Shown here: piece after piece, positions 39,655 to 51,844 of the stretch
How the letters are laid out: the number at the start of each line of letters is the position of its first letter
Position numbering within the stretch: position 1 is the stretch's first letter
Source: Morchella semilibera
Taxonomy: Eukaryota; Ascomycota; Pezizomycetes; Pezizales; Morchellaceae
Direction: 5' to 3'
Assembly: GCA_009192285.1 (NCBI GenBank)
Contig: CM018609.1
Coordinates: forward strand, 513,282-577,281
DNA length: 64,000 nt
Program-made: the position numbers and the translations under genes
The notes under the pieces: model-generated
The model's database searches: none
What the model was told of the DNA's origin: nothing
Seen by the model: the letters and a program-made list of their open reading frames with translations, nothing else

Positions 39655-40976
39655 TCTATTCTATCGACAAAACAATGAACGCTGTTGGAACAATAGTAAG
39701 AAGGCACTTTGGATTGAATGATACTCTAGTGGCGCGAGGGTGAATGGCGGGACGAATGGCGAAAGAAATAGATGAAACTGGGGAAGAAGCGGAAAGTTCG
39801 AAGATTATGTATGTATTCACAGAGTACGACGAGTAGTAGACTCGTAGTGTATGTAAGTAGTAGCAGATGTATGCTTATGCCGTTGGGGTAAAAACACACA
39901 CACCACACACGCACACACACAACCACACACACACAACCAAGCAACTGCAGCAGCGAAACACAAGACTGTGACGTGAGAGACCGGGGGGATGTAAGTCGGG
40001 GGGCCGGGAGGGAGTGGCCTTGTGTGCTTCGGTGCTTTGATAATTAACTGGGATGGGTTTATGGGTTATGGTAATAAAATGGGGTCCAGTTAGTGGGGGA
40101 GAATGACAACGATTGGTAGATGTGTTGAATTGGGACTACTCTTGATAGCGCAGGACAGAGATTGCTGAGCAACGAAGCGCAGGAAGGAAGAACCAGGTTG
40201 GCCGACAACGTCAACTAAGAAAGATGCTGACTGGACGATGGTAGAGATTTAATTATTATTATGGATGAATGGGTAGGTACTTTATGTGGATGCGGAGGAG
40301 CTGGCGAGGCAGAGGCAGGAGTTGCAGAAACAGCAGCAGCAGCAAGCAGCAAGCAGCAGCAGGCAAGCGCACACCCCACCGGACTGGTTCACTGGTAAAA
40401 AAAAAAAAAAACGGTGGGCGTGTAGGACGTTTCTTGGGTTCTTCCCAATATCTAATTCTTCCCGTTCTGTCTTCCTTTACCAGTACGCTTGATTATCGTC
40501 TTTCCGCTAATGTAGGAAGTGTATATACAATATGAATATATGTTCTAACTTGTAGCTATTACTGCTGCTCGGCCTCAATGCTTCTCTCGTTACTCTGACG
40601 CTGTCGCTCTGTCTCTCTCACTCGATCTTGTCTGCTTCTCGCGGCAGGAATGAGGTGTCGCTGCAGAAAGCGCACGCGCTAGCTCATGTGCGGTTAGTTT
40701 ACCTGCGGTTTCCTCTCAGCCTCAGAATCTGCCTAGCCACCATCATCATCACACAAACACATCCCACGCGGTTTTCAGCCTCATACCCCTCGAGAGGCAG
40801 TGAAACGTTCCAGCCACAACCTCGTTTTTTTTTTCCTTCCAAATTTTTTTCTACTAACCGCCCAGCCACTACTTGACTGCTGTTTTTCCTTTTTTCGACT
40901 TCCCCTTCACTCTTCAACTCTTCATCCCGTGTTGGTACCTTTTCTCTTCCTCCTCTTATCCCACTCCTGCTCCGCA
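39655..40976. promoter_or_regulatory. Divergent hapE/FCF2 intergenic region
   Basis: 1.3 kb between two divergent starts. Contains an AC-rich microsatellite (about 39893-39938), GATTGGT (reverse-complement CCAATC) at 40111, and a CAG repeat (about 40329-40363). Pyrimidine-rich sequence with a poly-T run (about 40826) lies upstream of the FCF2 ATG, as is common before fungal transcription starts. No further gene seen. Confidence 0.45.
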
Positions 40977-42213
40977 ATGCCAACAGAAGAACCCCTTGGA
41001 CTACTACAAACAGTAGCAGGAGAAGACAAAGGGAGAAACATCCATGACGTGGTCAAGGCCTCCACCGTCTCTCTTTTCTCGCCGCCTGGTGGTGTGGTAG
41101 AAGATGATGACGCCGAATTGTCGGATGAAACCATCAACCGCCTTCTCCGCGAGGCCGAGGAAAGAATGAGAGTCTCGTCTGCACTCTCGAACTCATCCAC
41201 AGTTGTTAACAAAATCTCTATGACGAAGTATGCACATCCCTTCCTTTAATCCACACCCTTTCCCCTTCAAATTATCTTCCCCCCCCCTTGTGTGTGTGGG
41301 AGGAAGAGAGAGTGTGTGCCCCGCCATGCATTGGAATTTGGTTGTTTCCTTTAAATAAACTACTGCGGGCTGATACGTGTACCTGCACTAGATTCCCTAA
41401 GCTCGACCCTGGCTCTGCTTTGGCAAACGCACCCATCAAATCCCAGGGTTCGGTTTCTAGAATATCGGATCCTTCTATGCTGGTATCCTCATCTGATCGC
41501 GAGCTGGCGGACACCTCAGCAGCTGCAGGGGGGATTTCGCGTGTGGATCGGGCTGCATCCAAGAAGAAGGCAAAAGAGGTTTGTCACCCTTTTCTTATTT
41601 TCATTGATTTTTACTTTCACCCCTATGTTTCGGATTTGCCTATGAGGAAAATTTCCCATTTAGACCCTGAGCGAAATCAGGCCCCGTCTTGGGCGCTTGT
41701 CTTGCACACCCTGATGTCTTTTTACATCATAGTTACTCTGAGGCTCCATTCCGAAACATCTGTTTTGCTTTTGTTTTTAGTGTCCTATCGCATCTCTTCG
41801 ATGATTTTGTTGAGTGAGGACTAACAAAATGCTAGGACAAGGAAAAAACTGCCGGGGCAAATTGGTTCAATATGCCAAGGACAGATTTGACCCCACAGCT
41901 CAAGCGAGACCTACAGCTCATTAAGATGCGTAACGTTTTAGACCCGCATCGTCATTACAAAAAGGATAACTCTGCCCTTCCAGAGTACTCCCAGGTCGGA
42001 ACGATCATTGAAGGCAACACAGAATTCTTTTCCTCAAGGATCTCTAAGAAGGACAGGAAAAGGACAATTGCAGAGGAAATTATGGCTGACGAAGGGAGCC
42101 GTAAAAGGTTTAAAAAAAAGTACGAAGAAATTATAAACAGCAAAAAGAGCGGCAAGAAAGAGTTTTACAGAAACCTTTTGGCGCAAAGGGGTTCCTCAAA
42201 ATCAAAAAATTAA
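40977..42213 (+). CDS. FCF2: Pre-rRNA processing protein FCF2
   Basis: Nucleolar factor needed for early cleavages of the 18S pre-rRNA. Exons 40977-41227, 41392-41578 and 41836-42213 give 271 aa; the introns (164 and 257 nt) are longer than usual here, the second ending with CTAAC then GCTAG. The N-terminal half is variable, with an acidic stretch (VVEDDDAELSDETINRLL). The C-terminal Fcf2 domain is clear: AGANWFNMPRTDLTPQLKRD with LQLIKMRNVLDPHRHYKK, IIEGNTEFFSSRISKKDRK and RKRFKKKYEEI...KKEFYRNLLAQRG. It pairs in function with DBP10 at the other end of the window, but the two genes are not adjacent. Confidence 0.93.
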
Positions 42214-45156
42214 TATGCAAGTCTTTTCTAACCGCCTATACGTTTTATTTAATACCTTCACATTTCTGTATATTACTAGGGATCAGGAGTTTCGGCGATA
42301 GTTTTACTTTCGTTACTTCGTGAGCATTCATGTATTTAAATTGATACAAGTCACTTTTAATTTGTTTTATTTGTTATCTTATCATTGACCCTTGTGATTC
42401 TCTCGGTAGAGATACAGATGACTTAGGTATCGGCCATTGATGTGTTGCTGTCAATGACAATGTCATTATCAAGGGTCTCCCGGCTAAAAATATGACATGT
42501 GATGCTGCCCACATGGGGTTGTTTTGCTGACAGCGCCAGGGACCGATCAGATCTGGTCTGTGCACGATTACAACATTACTCAGTATTCACGCACAGCCGA
42601 TCATCGTCATAGCTATTATCACTGTACCAGGGTATAAACGTGTTCTCAACGTATCAAAAAATTCAACGTATGTAGTTCAAGCAGCCAGGTAACCAGGTAC
42701 ATGCAGTTATTCTTCTAGAACACTGATAATATTAATACCAGCACCTATAATTCCCTGCAAGCCTTACAAATTGTTGCATGTAAAGAGAGCTGGGGATTTA
42801 GCTAATTAGGGGCAGTATCCAAGGCGGAGTAATACATGTATCTCCAACATTGTGGGGAGGCGGCGGCCGGGACTTGCGTCTGTATGCAAGATATGCTCAT
42901 ACTTGGGGCTATGAAGACGAAGAAGTATTTAATTAAAGAAACGGGCCAAACCTCTTGTATTGTAACTCTAGTAGTCGTGGATCGATTGATGATCATATTT
43001 ATAAGTGGCGCTTACATGTAGTTTACTGCCGTGTGTGAACGTTTCAAGGGTCATCATAGCAATAGTACATATATACAATAGGAAATAAAATGTAGTAATT
43101 GGGCTAGGAGTTAATATTTACTTGGCAATGTATCTAACCTAGTTGGTATTTGTACAAGCTATTGCGAAATGCTGAACGACAACGTTTTCCCCACCGGTAA
43201 GTCGCATAGCAGCGGGCGGGAAATATCAAAAGTGAGATTTCGTCATGACCGATTTACAGCTTATCTCAGCTGTTCTTGAAACCAGCCATGAAAAACTACT
43301 GGGAAAATGGACCCATGGGTACGTCCATGCGGGAGTTTGTATTGGGATTCCGGCTGCTTGGTGTTCAAAATATTTGGTCTCATGGATAGCTTGGGAATAT
43401 CTCAATTAAAAGACGGGGCCCTGCTCGCTTGTGGCTTTTAATTTTCTTAAATATCTGGCGTGATTTGACTAACAGAGTTCCCGGTCGAGATAGGAAAGTA
43501 ACGTAGCCAAGTAGCTGAAAGTTGCGATGTCTCTCAAGTTTAAAAGACAATATAGGCAACACATATGTAGGTAAGGAGGAACTATAGATAGATGACTATT
43601 ACCATATTCCTGAGGGCCAGAAGCGGCTTTGTATTTTCAAGCAAGGAATGAAGAAGGATCAAAATTTTGGACTTGTCTTGAGTCTAAATGAGTTTTTGTA
43701 GTGCATGGCCGATCGACTGTGTCGAGACATTACTATGATTCCTTTGCTTGGTATTGCGCCTAATCCTTACCAGGCCATCTTGATATAAGGCTCCATGTAG
43801 GCAGCAATCGCAATTAATTTCGTATAGTTCTTGGGAGTTTGGGGAGAAACACGGGACTTTATTGTCAGTATATATACATGCTATAGTCAATCTATAGCCC
43901 AGAGTGTTCTTGACCCCTCCAACCTCGGAAATTTATAACTCCCAAAGGACTGGGTGTATAATTATGTGAGCTCTTGCGGACTGATAGAACAGGGAGGCCT
44001 CTGAAGCGCTATTAGATCTACCCTCCGTAGACACTGTTATACCGCATAAGTGTCTCGATCTCGTGTTCATCAAATCTCAGCCGGAAATATGGTTGTGACA
44101 CCTATAAGCGTAAGCTAAAGTATAACCGTTATACTCGGGTTAATAGAGCTAGAGACGGGCCCGGGTCTCACGGCATTTGCGAGTGGTTTTTAAAGAGAGT
44201 CTTTATGACTTTTTTCGTTCCATACAGTTTGGAATCGAGATTTTGGCCTCATGGATGTAGCGGCAACTGAGAAGAACTGATCTGAAAATCGATTCCAGGA
44301 GCCTTAAGAGCCTTAGTGAAAAAAGATATTATGCCGGCTAATATTAAGCCTGTATGTACCTGACCGAGGCATGTATTTCCCTTAATAGACCCCCAAGTAC
44401 TACATGTAAATGTATGTATGTACCTAGAACTTGATAACTCCAATCTGGTGTTCAGCAGAGTCAATGGAGTGAAACATGCATGTATGTATTTCCAAGCGTG
44501 CACATGTTCAATCGTTCACCAAAAATGGTAGAATAAACACATCTAACCCAAGAATGCATTATACACTGTTTCCAGCAATGCTATTACCAAGAGGTTTGGA
44601 GTGCCAGTAACAAAATTGCTTATTCTGGGTCTTTATTCGTTTAGGCGCATGCATATGTCGGCCAAGACTGGGTTATGGTGTTTAGCAGCTGAAGATCTGC
44701 ACAGTCGGCAATCTTTACGAGCAAGGGCAATCGATCAGCGGGAAGTCTAGTCAGTCTTTTGCGGTATTTTGAGCCGGGTACGGGGAAGATGTTGCTCATC
44801 ATGATCGTATCAAGCTAGCTGAATAGGATCAATTGATCTCGCACGATGTTTATCTGCATGCAGGTTCTCATAAGTTTGTTTAAAAGTAAGCATTTAGGTC
44901 GGTAGATATTTGCTCATGTGGTCACAATGTAGACTTTGGATACTCTCCGTCTGCAGTGGTAATTGTAAAGGGTAATTTGGGGAACACATCTTACAATATC
45001 GTGCTAGGCTAGGAAAGCCACATATTTAGTGCGGGGTTTAAGGTTTCACCTCGGGCTTGTTATATTCTACTACATGCCTGGGACGGAGTCTGAAATTTGT
45101 ATTTAAAGGGCCTATGTTCTCGGGTGGTTTTGATCCAACAGCTCAAATCGAAAATC
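42214..45156. other. Gene-poor spacer upstream of the hydrolase-GTPase gene
   Basis: 2.9 kb without a supportable gene. TACATGTA occurs at 42833, 43013 and 44401. The sequence is AT-rich with frequent stops in all frames. Confidence 0.5.
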
Positions 45157-48100
45157 ATGTCGGGAGGAACTACTACTTCACCTATACGCTTGATAATATC
45201 TGTTGACGGGACCTGGGATACATCCGAGGGCTCTTACGATGCAATTAAGGGTACCTACTCAAACATCTAGCCAGATTGATTGATCACGATATTGTTAGCA
45301 GTTGAGTGCTAACTTTAATCCTTGGCTGTATAGGTGCTTTACGCGGTTCCGCAGACAACGTAAAGTCAATCAATGACTTGGTGAAAAATGGAACCGTTGG
45401 AGATACGTCTGGCAAGATATATGACCAGGTAGAAAACACATTTTCTATACTCGTTGGGAGGGATATATGATAAGCTAATGTAACTTAAATCTCATGACAG
45501 CGTGCACATTACTTTCAGGGAGTTGGGACAGAAGAGAGTGCTAGACCATCCAACATTGATTACCCTGGAATGCACTTGGTTGTAAGAGCAACTTCCACAT
45601 TCCAAGGGGCAACTGGGGAAGGTATCCATCAAGGAAGTCTTAAACCTCTGGGGGCATACCTAACGGATGTATAGGCTACATGGATATTCTCAAAAAGGCT
45701 TATAAGGTGAGGCATCAAATGGTATAGTTTTTAGCTGCAAATATCTGACAGAAACCAAGGTCTGCTGCTCAGAACTCAAGCAATGGGAGCAAGATGAGAT
45801 ATTCATGTTTGGATTTAGCCGTGGAGCTTGTAAGAGGAGCGCTAAGTCCTAATTTGAATGAGATAGAATCTGATAGTGGGTTTTATAGTTATTGTCCGTG
45901 CACTTTCGTCCTTCCTACAATATGTCGGTTTGATAAAGCCGGAGCATATGAAAACGGATGCGGACTTTGATACTCGGTTTTACGATCTCATCAGAAGATA
46001 TTACGAGCTCACAAAGAGGTCACAGCTCTTAGGGGAGGTGGGAGATACCTTTTGTCCGCGTCTGGTGATCATTGAATTATTTTTTCCCATTTACTGACAT
46101 GTACGCAGTCTGATCGCCCTAGAGACTTGACGTAAGTAAAATGTCGATTTTAATATTATTCCGTAAGTCTCAACTAATTTGATATAAGATCCTACTGCCA
46201 ACCGTCCCCTCGTGTCCGGTTTATCGGAGTCTTTGATACCGTCAAAGCTGTGTTTCAGCTTCCGGTTCACAATACTCTCAAAAATGGTACCCCAATCATC
46301 GACTTCGAGCAAGATGCGCCTCACCTCGTTGAGCATTTTCGGCATGCACTAGCACTCAATGAGGGGCGACCTCTTTTTAGTCCAACCCTCTGGGAATCTG
46401 ATGTGAAACAGGTTGACAGCAGTTACGAAGAGGCCTGGTTCCTAGGCTTCCATCATGATATTGGTGGTGGCTCTGATCGCCAAGGTTTAGGCTTATGGCC
46501 TTTGCAATGGATGTTGCGTGCCGCGATGGATAAAGGATTGGTACTCAACACTGATAAGGAACGATATAATGTTCTTTTCGCTGGCGAGGGGAACAACTTC
46601 AATTCAGCCCACGCCTCAGAAATGGTAATGAAAATGACAGATATGATACACCATCACAAGTCTAAAGATAGTGAGATGTTTAAACTTTATCTTAACGAAA
46701 CTAGCTGGGGGCTTTTAGATACACCTCGGAATTATCTAGAATACCTCACCAAACCACCGTACGTCAATCATGTAAAGGCTAGAGTATTTTTACACCCATC
46801 CACATATCTGGTCTTTGACATCAGCTTATCGCTTCGCATTCAACTCTATGAATGGAGGTTCTTCCGCAATTTTATCCGAGATAGGCATCTGGTAATTCCA
46901 GAGAACACACTTCCATGGTGGGAAGACCAAGCAGTGGAAAGTATTCTAAAAGAGGCTTCATCTGTTGAACATATGCGTCTTTTAATTTATGGTCGACCTT
47001 CGATTGGGAAATCCTCCCTTATTAGTAGAACATTTGGAAAGTGGGTTAAGGGGGACCCTAATGCAGCGCCTGTAGCTGGATCAGTAGTAAGAACTCATGG
47101 ACACTAAAGGCCGTATATTTGTGCTCATAGATATTAGGCTACGGAAATTGACAAATCAATTTGTCCGGACATCAGCACGCCAGTATCAATTCCAGAAAAC
47201 GATTTGGTGCGCGTGCATTACTCAGACGGCTTCGGGCCCGGCGGCAGCGACAGTTTTGAGGTCGTAGAGCGGTTCATTACTCAATACCGGGGGAAGAAAA
47301 ATCCGGAGGAAAAGCTTCATGCGATCTGGTAAGTAGACAGTCTTCATATAAGAGTTGAATCGAGCCGTTTATCTTATGGATGAATATATAGGTACTGTAT
47401 TGACTGCACCGGGAGCGAAACTAATTCTTCAGAGAAGGCATTCTTCAATTTGGGTTTTGGAGAAATTCCAGTAGTTGCCGTCTTAATGAAGGAAGAAGAG
47501 TTGAAAGCCCAAATTCGCAAAGAACTGTCTGGGAGGCGTGGAGCCGACGAGAAGCAGGTTGAGGAAAGATTCAACCAAATAATTGCGAAAAAAAAATCAG
47601 AGCTGCAAAATCTCTCCCCTCGGAGCTGGGTATCTATCGGAAGTGGTAAGTTTGTTGACCTAGGTACATGTAGCTAGGCACTCTTGGTTGAAATTAACAT
47701 CTGAAACTTGTTTTGCAGGTGTCAACACAATTAAGACACTCCTTTCGGAAACATCTCGAAACCTTACCGATACAGCTGTTCAGCTTACTCAGCTCAAGGC
47801 CCAGAGAGTTTCGGTGGAGCCCAAAGTTGCTCTGGCTACTGCCGAAAGCATACGTGCATATGCGATTTGGAAAAGGTCTAAGTTTGACGGGGAAAAGATC
47901 GACTTTCTCCGAAATGCTAAAGATGAGCCAAAGCTCTCTCGGCTCCTCATGAGGCCCGTTCTTGATAGCTTCAATATGCGCTTTTCCGGTGACGATATTC
48001 TGATTCGATCTCTACTGAGCAAATCGTGGCGGGACCTCGACAGTTATCCGGCAAACCTGTGGGATAAGGATATTCCGGGAGACCTGATTTTGATGTGCAT

Positions 48101-48458
48101 GCTTGATACCACAATTATCATGGCCCGTGCTTTCAACCATACTCAAATTCGTCAACCGTTAGGTGCGATCGCTCAACCCTTGAATACAGTTGCTCTTCAG
48201 CTTGCCTGTACATGGTATACACTTGCTACCCTTAACAAACAGAAATCGATGCACTCAAGAATCAAGTCCGTGCTCTCTGAGAAAGATTGGTCGCCAAAGG
48301 ACATTTCAATGGGGAGCTTGCAGATGAAATTGATTGAAGCTGTTGAAGAAGGGTTGGAAAGCGCCGAAACATTTTTGGAGGACATTGGAACTAGTGCACT
48401 TGACGGTGTTAAGAAGGTTGTTGGAGGAATTGGGTCTCATATTCCCATCTTTTCGTAG
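45157..48458 (+). CDS. DUF2235 hydrolase / P-loop GTPase-like fusion protein
   Basis: 888 aa in eleven exons: 45157-45250, 45334-45428, 45501-45621, 45675-45706, 45760-45829, 45889-46037, 46109-46131, 46189-47086, 47138-47328, 47392-47645 and 47719-48458. The sum of 2667 nt keeps one frame. Residues 1-~310 form a DUF2235 (T6SS Tle1-like) alpha/beta hydrolase: SVDGTWD (15-21), FGFSRGAF with nucleophile S134, FIGVFDTVKA with D211, and WFLGFHHDIGGG (279-290) with candidate H283/D285. After a helical linker comes a G-domain-like unit: Walker A GRPSIGKSS (463-471), DGFG (524-527), HAIWYCID (about 554-562) and VPV-type strand VVAVLMKEEEL (585-595), a degenerate G4. A ~250-aa helical tail ends in a glycine-containing stretch (VVGGIGSHIPIFS). 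Intron 4 uses an unusual acceptor (ACCAAG) after branch CTGAC. Function unknown; the layout recalls effector-plus-NTPase incompatibility proteins (inference). Confidence 0.85.
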
Positions 48459-48963
48459 CTTGTCTGAAAGTGTATCAGATAATGTTGCTTTTGCTTTGCT
48501 TATTCTTGAATAAAAAGACTGCTGTTTAACTAGAGTTACTCGATGCATTAATACATTATGTAGCTTGATGGCCTGGGTGGGCATAAGTTTCTTAAATGGT
48601 TCTATCTTAAAAAATGGCTTCACTCATAATGTCATCATCCAAGGTACCAATGCACTATACAAATGACTTCCCCATTGGACGAAAATAGTATTATAGAAAT
48701 TCTGTATTGCATCCGCTCGACAAACTTGTCTATTCTGTGATTTTTGTCCTTATGTTTAGTGACTAATGGACCATGAGAAATAAGATACTAAGAGATCACA
48801 ACTATGAGTACACGCTCCGTCATCCACTCCTCATACCAATTTAGCCATAGCTTCATGTCATATAAGGAAATGAGTAACTGAAAAAAAAAACATGGGGGAC
48901 ATGGGTGGGGAGAAATTAACAGCGATTTGAGAAAGAAAATATGGCATGTTTCCTAATATACTG
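48459..48963. other. Convergent 3' spacer
   Basis: Lies between the convergent ends of the hydrolase-GTPase gene and the TFIIF alpha gene. AT-rich; presumably holds both poly(A) regions. Nothing else seen. Confidence 0.5.
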
Positions 48964-51497
48964 TCAAACATCTTTCTTTAGATGATATGTCTTCTTGTCA
49001 GTTGAGACAGTCAACCTCTTGATACTCGACACGAGTCTCGCCTTAACCTCATCGTTTCTGACTCTCGACTTGAACTTATCTGCGATAAACTTTAATGTCA
49101 CACCCCCAGGGTTGCTTGACAAGAGGTTCTTGATTTCCTCGTCCGTGATGAACGCTATTTCAACTATTAGCGAACACCCAGCTCTAAGGTTTTTATAGTG
49201 GCCACCAATCGTTGGCCACCAAGTCAGCTAAAACTATATTTGTTGGGCACATTCCTTCCCAAAGATAGTTTAGCTGACCAAAATGGCCTAGCACCTTATG
49301 TAGCACGAGAGAAGGGGAAACATACCATCAGCTCCAGCTGGTGCAGGCGGAGCAGGGCTTCCTTGCCTACTCGCAGCTGCACTTGGTGATAATGATCGCC
49401 CCCCGGACAAAAGCTTAATTCTCTGTTTTTTGCTTCCTGGCCCGTCACTCATTTCCCCTGACTTCTCGTCTGCAGTCGCATTACCATCATTCTTACGTTT
49501 CTTTGCGGTCAATCCTGCAGGTGGAGGAGGGGATGGAGAAGGCTCAGAAGACGAAATTTGTTGGAGATTCTCGGGGGGGACCTTGAGCTTTACGATACTC
49601 TTCTTGTCTGTACCCACAGGCAATGTGCTTGTGCCTGGTTTTGGTGCTTGGCTCTTCTTCGGCTTTTTCCTCGACTCGGCCCCGGACTCGATCCCAGAAA
49701 GGTTTGGGGACCCTGAACGTTTGAGCTTCGACCCAGCGGTGGGGAGAGGGGTAGATGTACCAGGTACTTGTGCTACCTTCTTGGATGAGGCAGGCTTGGC
49801 TGTTTTCGGATCAGAAGGAGCGGCAGTGGGAGCTGGGGCAGTAGCAGTGACTGGGGCAGCGGTAGTAGTGGTAGCTTTTGCTACGGCTGCAGCCGCAGCC
49901 TTCTCGGCAGCCTTTTCAGCGACCAACTTCTCAAGTGCTTCTTTTTCAGCTGCCTCAACCTTTTTAGCTTCCTCAGCCTTTTTAGCCTCCTCTTGTTTCC
50001 GCGCTTCTTCCTCTTCGTCATCAGACTCGTCGTCCTATCACCGGGTTGGGGGTGTTAGTGACGGTATAAGGGAGAGTAAAAGTTAGGTGTCATACCGTTG
50101 AAGCATAAGGATCGGCATCAGAGTCTGTTTCATATGTGTAATTGCCCTCACGGTTCATGAGGGCCTTTTTGACCTTTTTACCATGTTTACGACGGACGGC
50201 CTCAAGCTTTTTCTTCTCTTTTTCTTCTTCCTCGTATTCACGTTCGCCACGGGCGTCAAAGAAGTTCGCAGACAGTTGTTCCTTTTTGATACGGTTCTGT
50301 AGGGGAGCAACGTTTTGAGCAACTATAATTGAGACGAAGCAAAGAGTGCATGTTTGATATTACCTCGATTTCTTTGTTTTCATGCTCCTCACCTTCCATG
50401 ATGGGAGCTTCTTCATCATCGGCAAACTGGTCATCGTCAAAGTCAAGATCATCTGCGTCCGTTTCTGCTTTCGGCAATCTATCACCCTTCCGAGTAAAAA
50501 GTTTTTTTGTGGCCCTCGCATTTTCTTCGAGAGTTCTTCGCTCTCTTTCTTTCTCTTCTGTTCGGTTCATCAACCATCTTGGTGGTTTCGCATTTTGTTT
50601 CATTACGACTTCCGCTTCTTCTGACGTCATGGTCTTGAACTTGTTCTTCTCCGTAAACTTGTACCACTTCTCAATGGGTACCATCTTAAAGGCACCATCA
50701 TCCAACACAAACATTGCAAATACTCCCTTACTAAGTGAACTCTCAAGTTGCCCAACCCACGTGTTCTTATTATCAAAATCCTCAATAAACCATGGGAAAA
50801 ATTCCTCGTAGCGTAATTTTTTCTCAGCATCGTTAGATTTGTAGACCTGTTGGGTCTTCTTCTGGAACGCGTTCTTCTTCTGCTTCTGCGCGCCACCGTA
50901 GGGCGCGATCTTTTCCAGAGCAGCGGCTTTGTCAGCATCCTTCTTGTCCTGCTCAGCCTGATTCTTCGCCTTTTCCTCATCCTCCGCAGCTTTATGGGCA
51001 GCGGCAACTGCGTTTGCCGCAGCCTCTTCCTTTGCACCCTGGAGCGGAGCTCTTGGATCTCGTCGATGGAGCTTTATTGGTCTTGTGAACTCCTGGCTGT
51101 CAAGAGGATTAACAATGCGCTTCGACTGCATGCGCATTACGTGGTAACGAAGGTCTTTCATGAGAGAGGCCTTTGTAGTTGTAAGCGGGTATTCTATCCA
51201 TTGAATCTCCTCTTCTTTTTTGACGGGAGCAGCGGCGGTAGAAGAAGACGCAGCGGAGGCAGCAGAGGCGGCGACTGAAGCGGTTGGGGCCGCCGACGTC
51301 GAGGTCGATACGTGACGGGGAGCGATGACAGTTGCTCCACCTGCTATGGCAGCGGCAGAGGGACGAATACCAGGAGCTGGCCGTGGCCGTTTTTGGCGCT
51401 GCACGAGAGGATTATCGTTTACTGGTCTTCTGCGAGCTACTGGCTTAGGAGCATCATTTGGGCCTGCAGCGACAGCAGTAGAAGCTGGAGAGGCCAT
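48964..51497 (-). CDS. TFG1: TFIIF alpha subunit (RAP74/Tfg1)
   Basis: Large subunit of RNA polymerase II general initiation factor TFIIF. Exons 51497-50364, 50296-50096, 50034-49326 and 49163-48964 give 747 aa. The N-terminal dimerisation part contains IQWIEYPLTTTKASLMKDLR and KHRR-like HRRDPRAPL, followed by a lysine/alanine-rich insert, then YEEFFPWFIEDFDNKNTWVG with LDDGAFKMVPIEKWYKF and KPPRWLMNR. The middle is highly charged and low complexity (acidic DDLDFDDDQFADDEEAP, Lys/Glu/Ala repeats). The last 66 residues (ITDEEIKNLLSSNPGGVTLK...TDKKTYHLKKDV) are the RAP74 C-terminal winged helix, which in other eukaryotes binds the FCP1 phosphatase. Intron 3 (49164-49325, 162 nt) is long because it carries a foldback repeat. 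Confidence 0.92.
49211..49290. repeat. Foldback repeat inside TFIIF alpha intron 3
   Basis: On the plus strand, GGCCACCAAGTCAGCTAAAA (within 49214-49237) is answered by its imperfect reverse complement ATAGTTTAGCTGACCAAAAT (49265-49284), with a ~25-nt loop. The core GTCAGCTAA(A)ACTAT pairs almost perfectly. The intron is about 100 nt longer than its neighbours, consistent with insertion of a tiny MITE or hairpin. Confidence 0.55.
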
Positions 51498-51844
51498 GAT
51501 GCGATGGGAGAGGCCTGCGGGAAGAGTCAGGTGCTGTCTTTGTGTAAGATGTGGGGTTAATCGTGATGTTGGTGATGTTGATGGATAGGTGAACAAACAG
51601 ATGATTGTGTCAGGACCTGGCCGAACACTGATTGAGTTGCCTGACGTGACGCCAAACAGGAATCCCTAAGCCTCCTCATGCTGGTTATGTAATAATATCG
51701 CGCCAAGTCTTTTGTATCAACCTCACTCGTCACCAGCGCGCGACCGGAACCAAATAACACCAACGGAATAACAAATAGCTCCAGTATCATTTCTACGCCT
51801 TTAAGACACTTTTTCCCCGGACAATAGAACCTCGAAATTTCACT
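51498..51844. promoter_or_regulatory. Bidirectional promoter, TFIIF alpha / V-ATPase f
   Basis: Only 347 bp separate the two divergent ATGs, so both core promoters must lie here. No single regulatory motif stands out. Confidence 0.5.
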
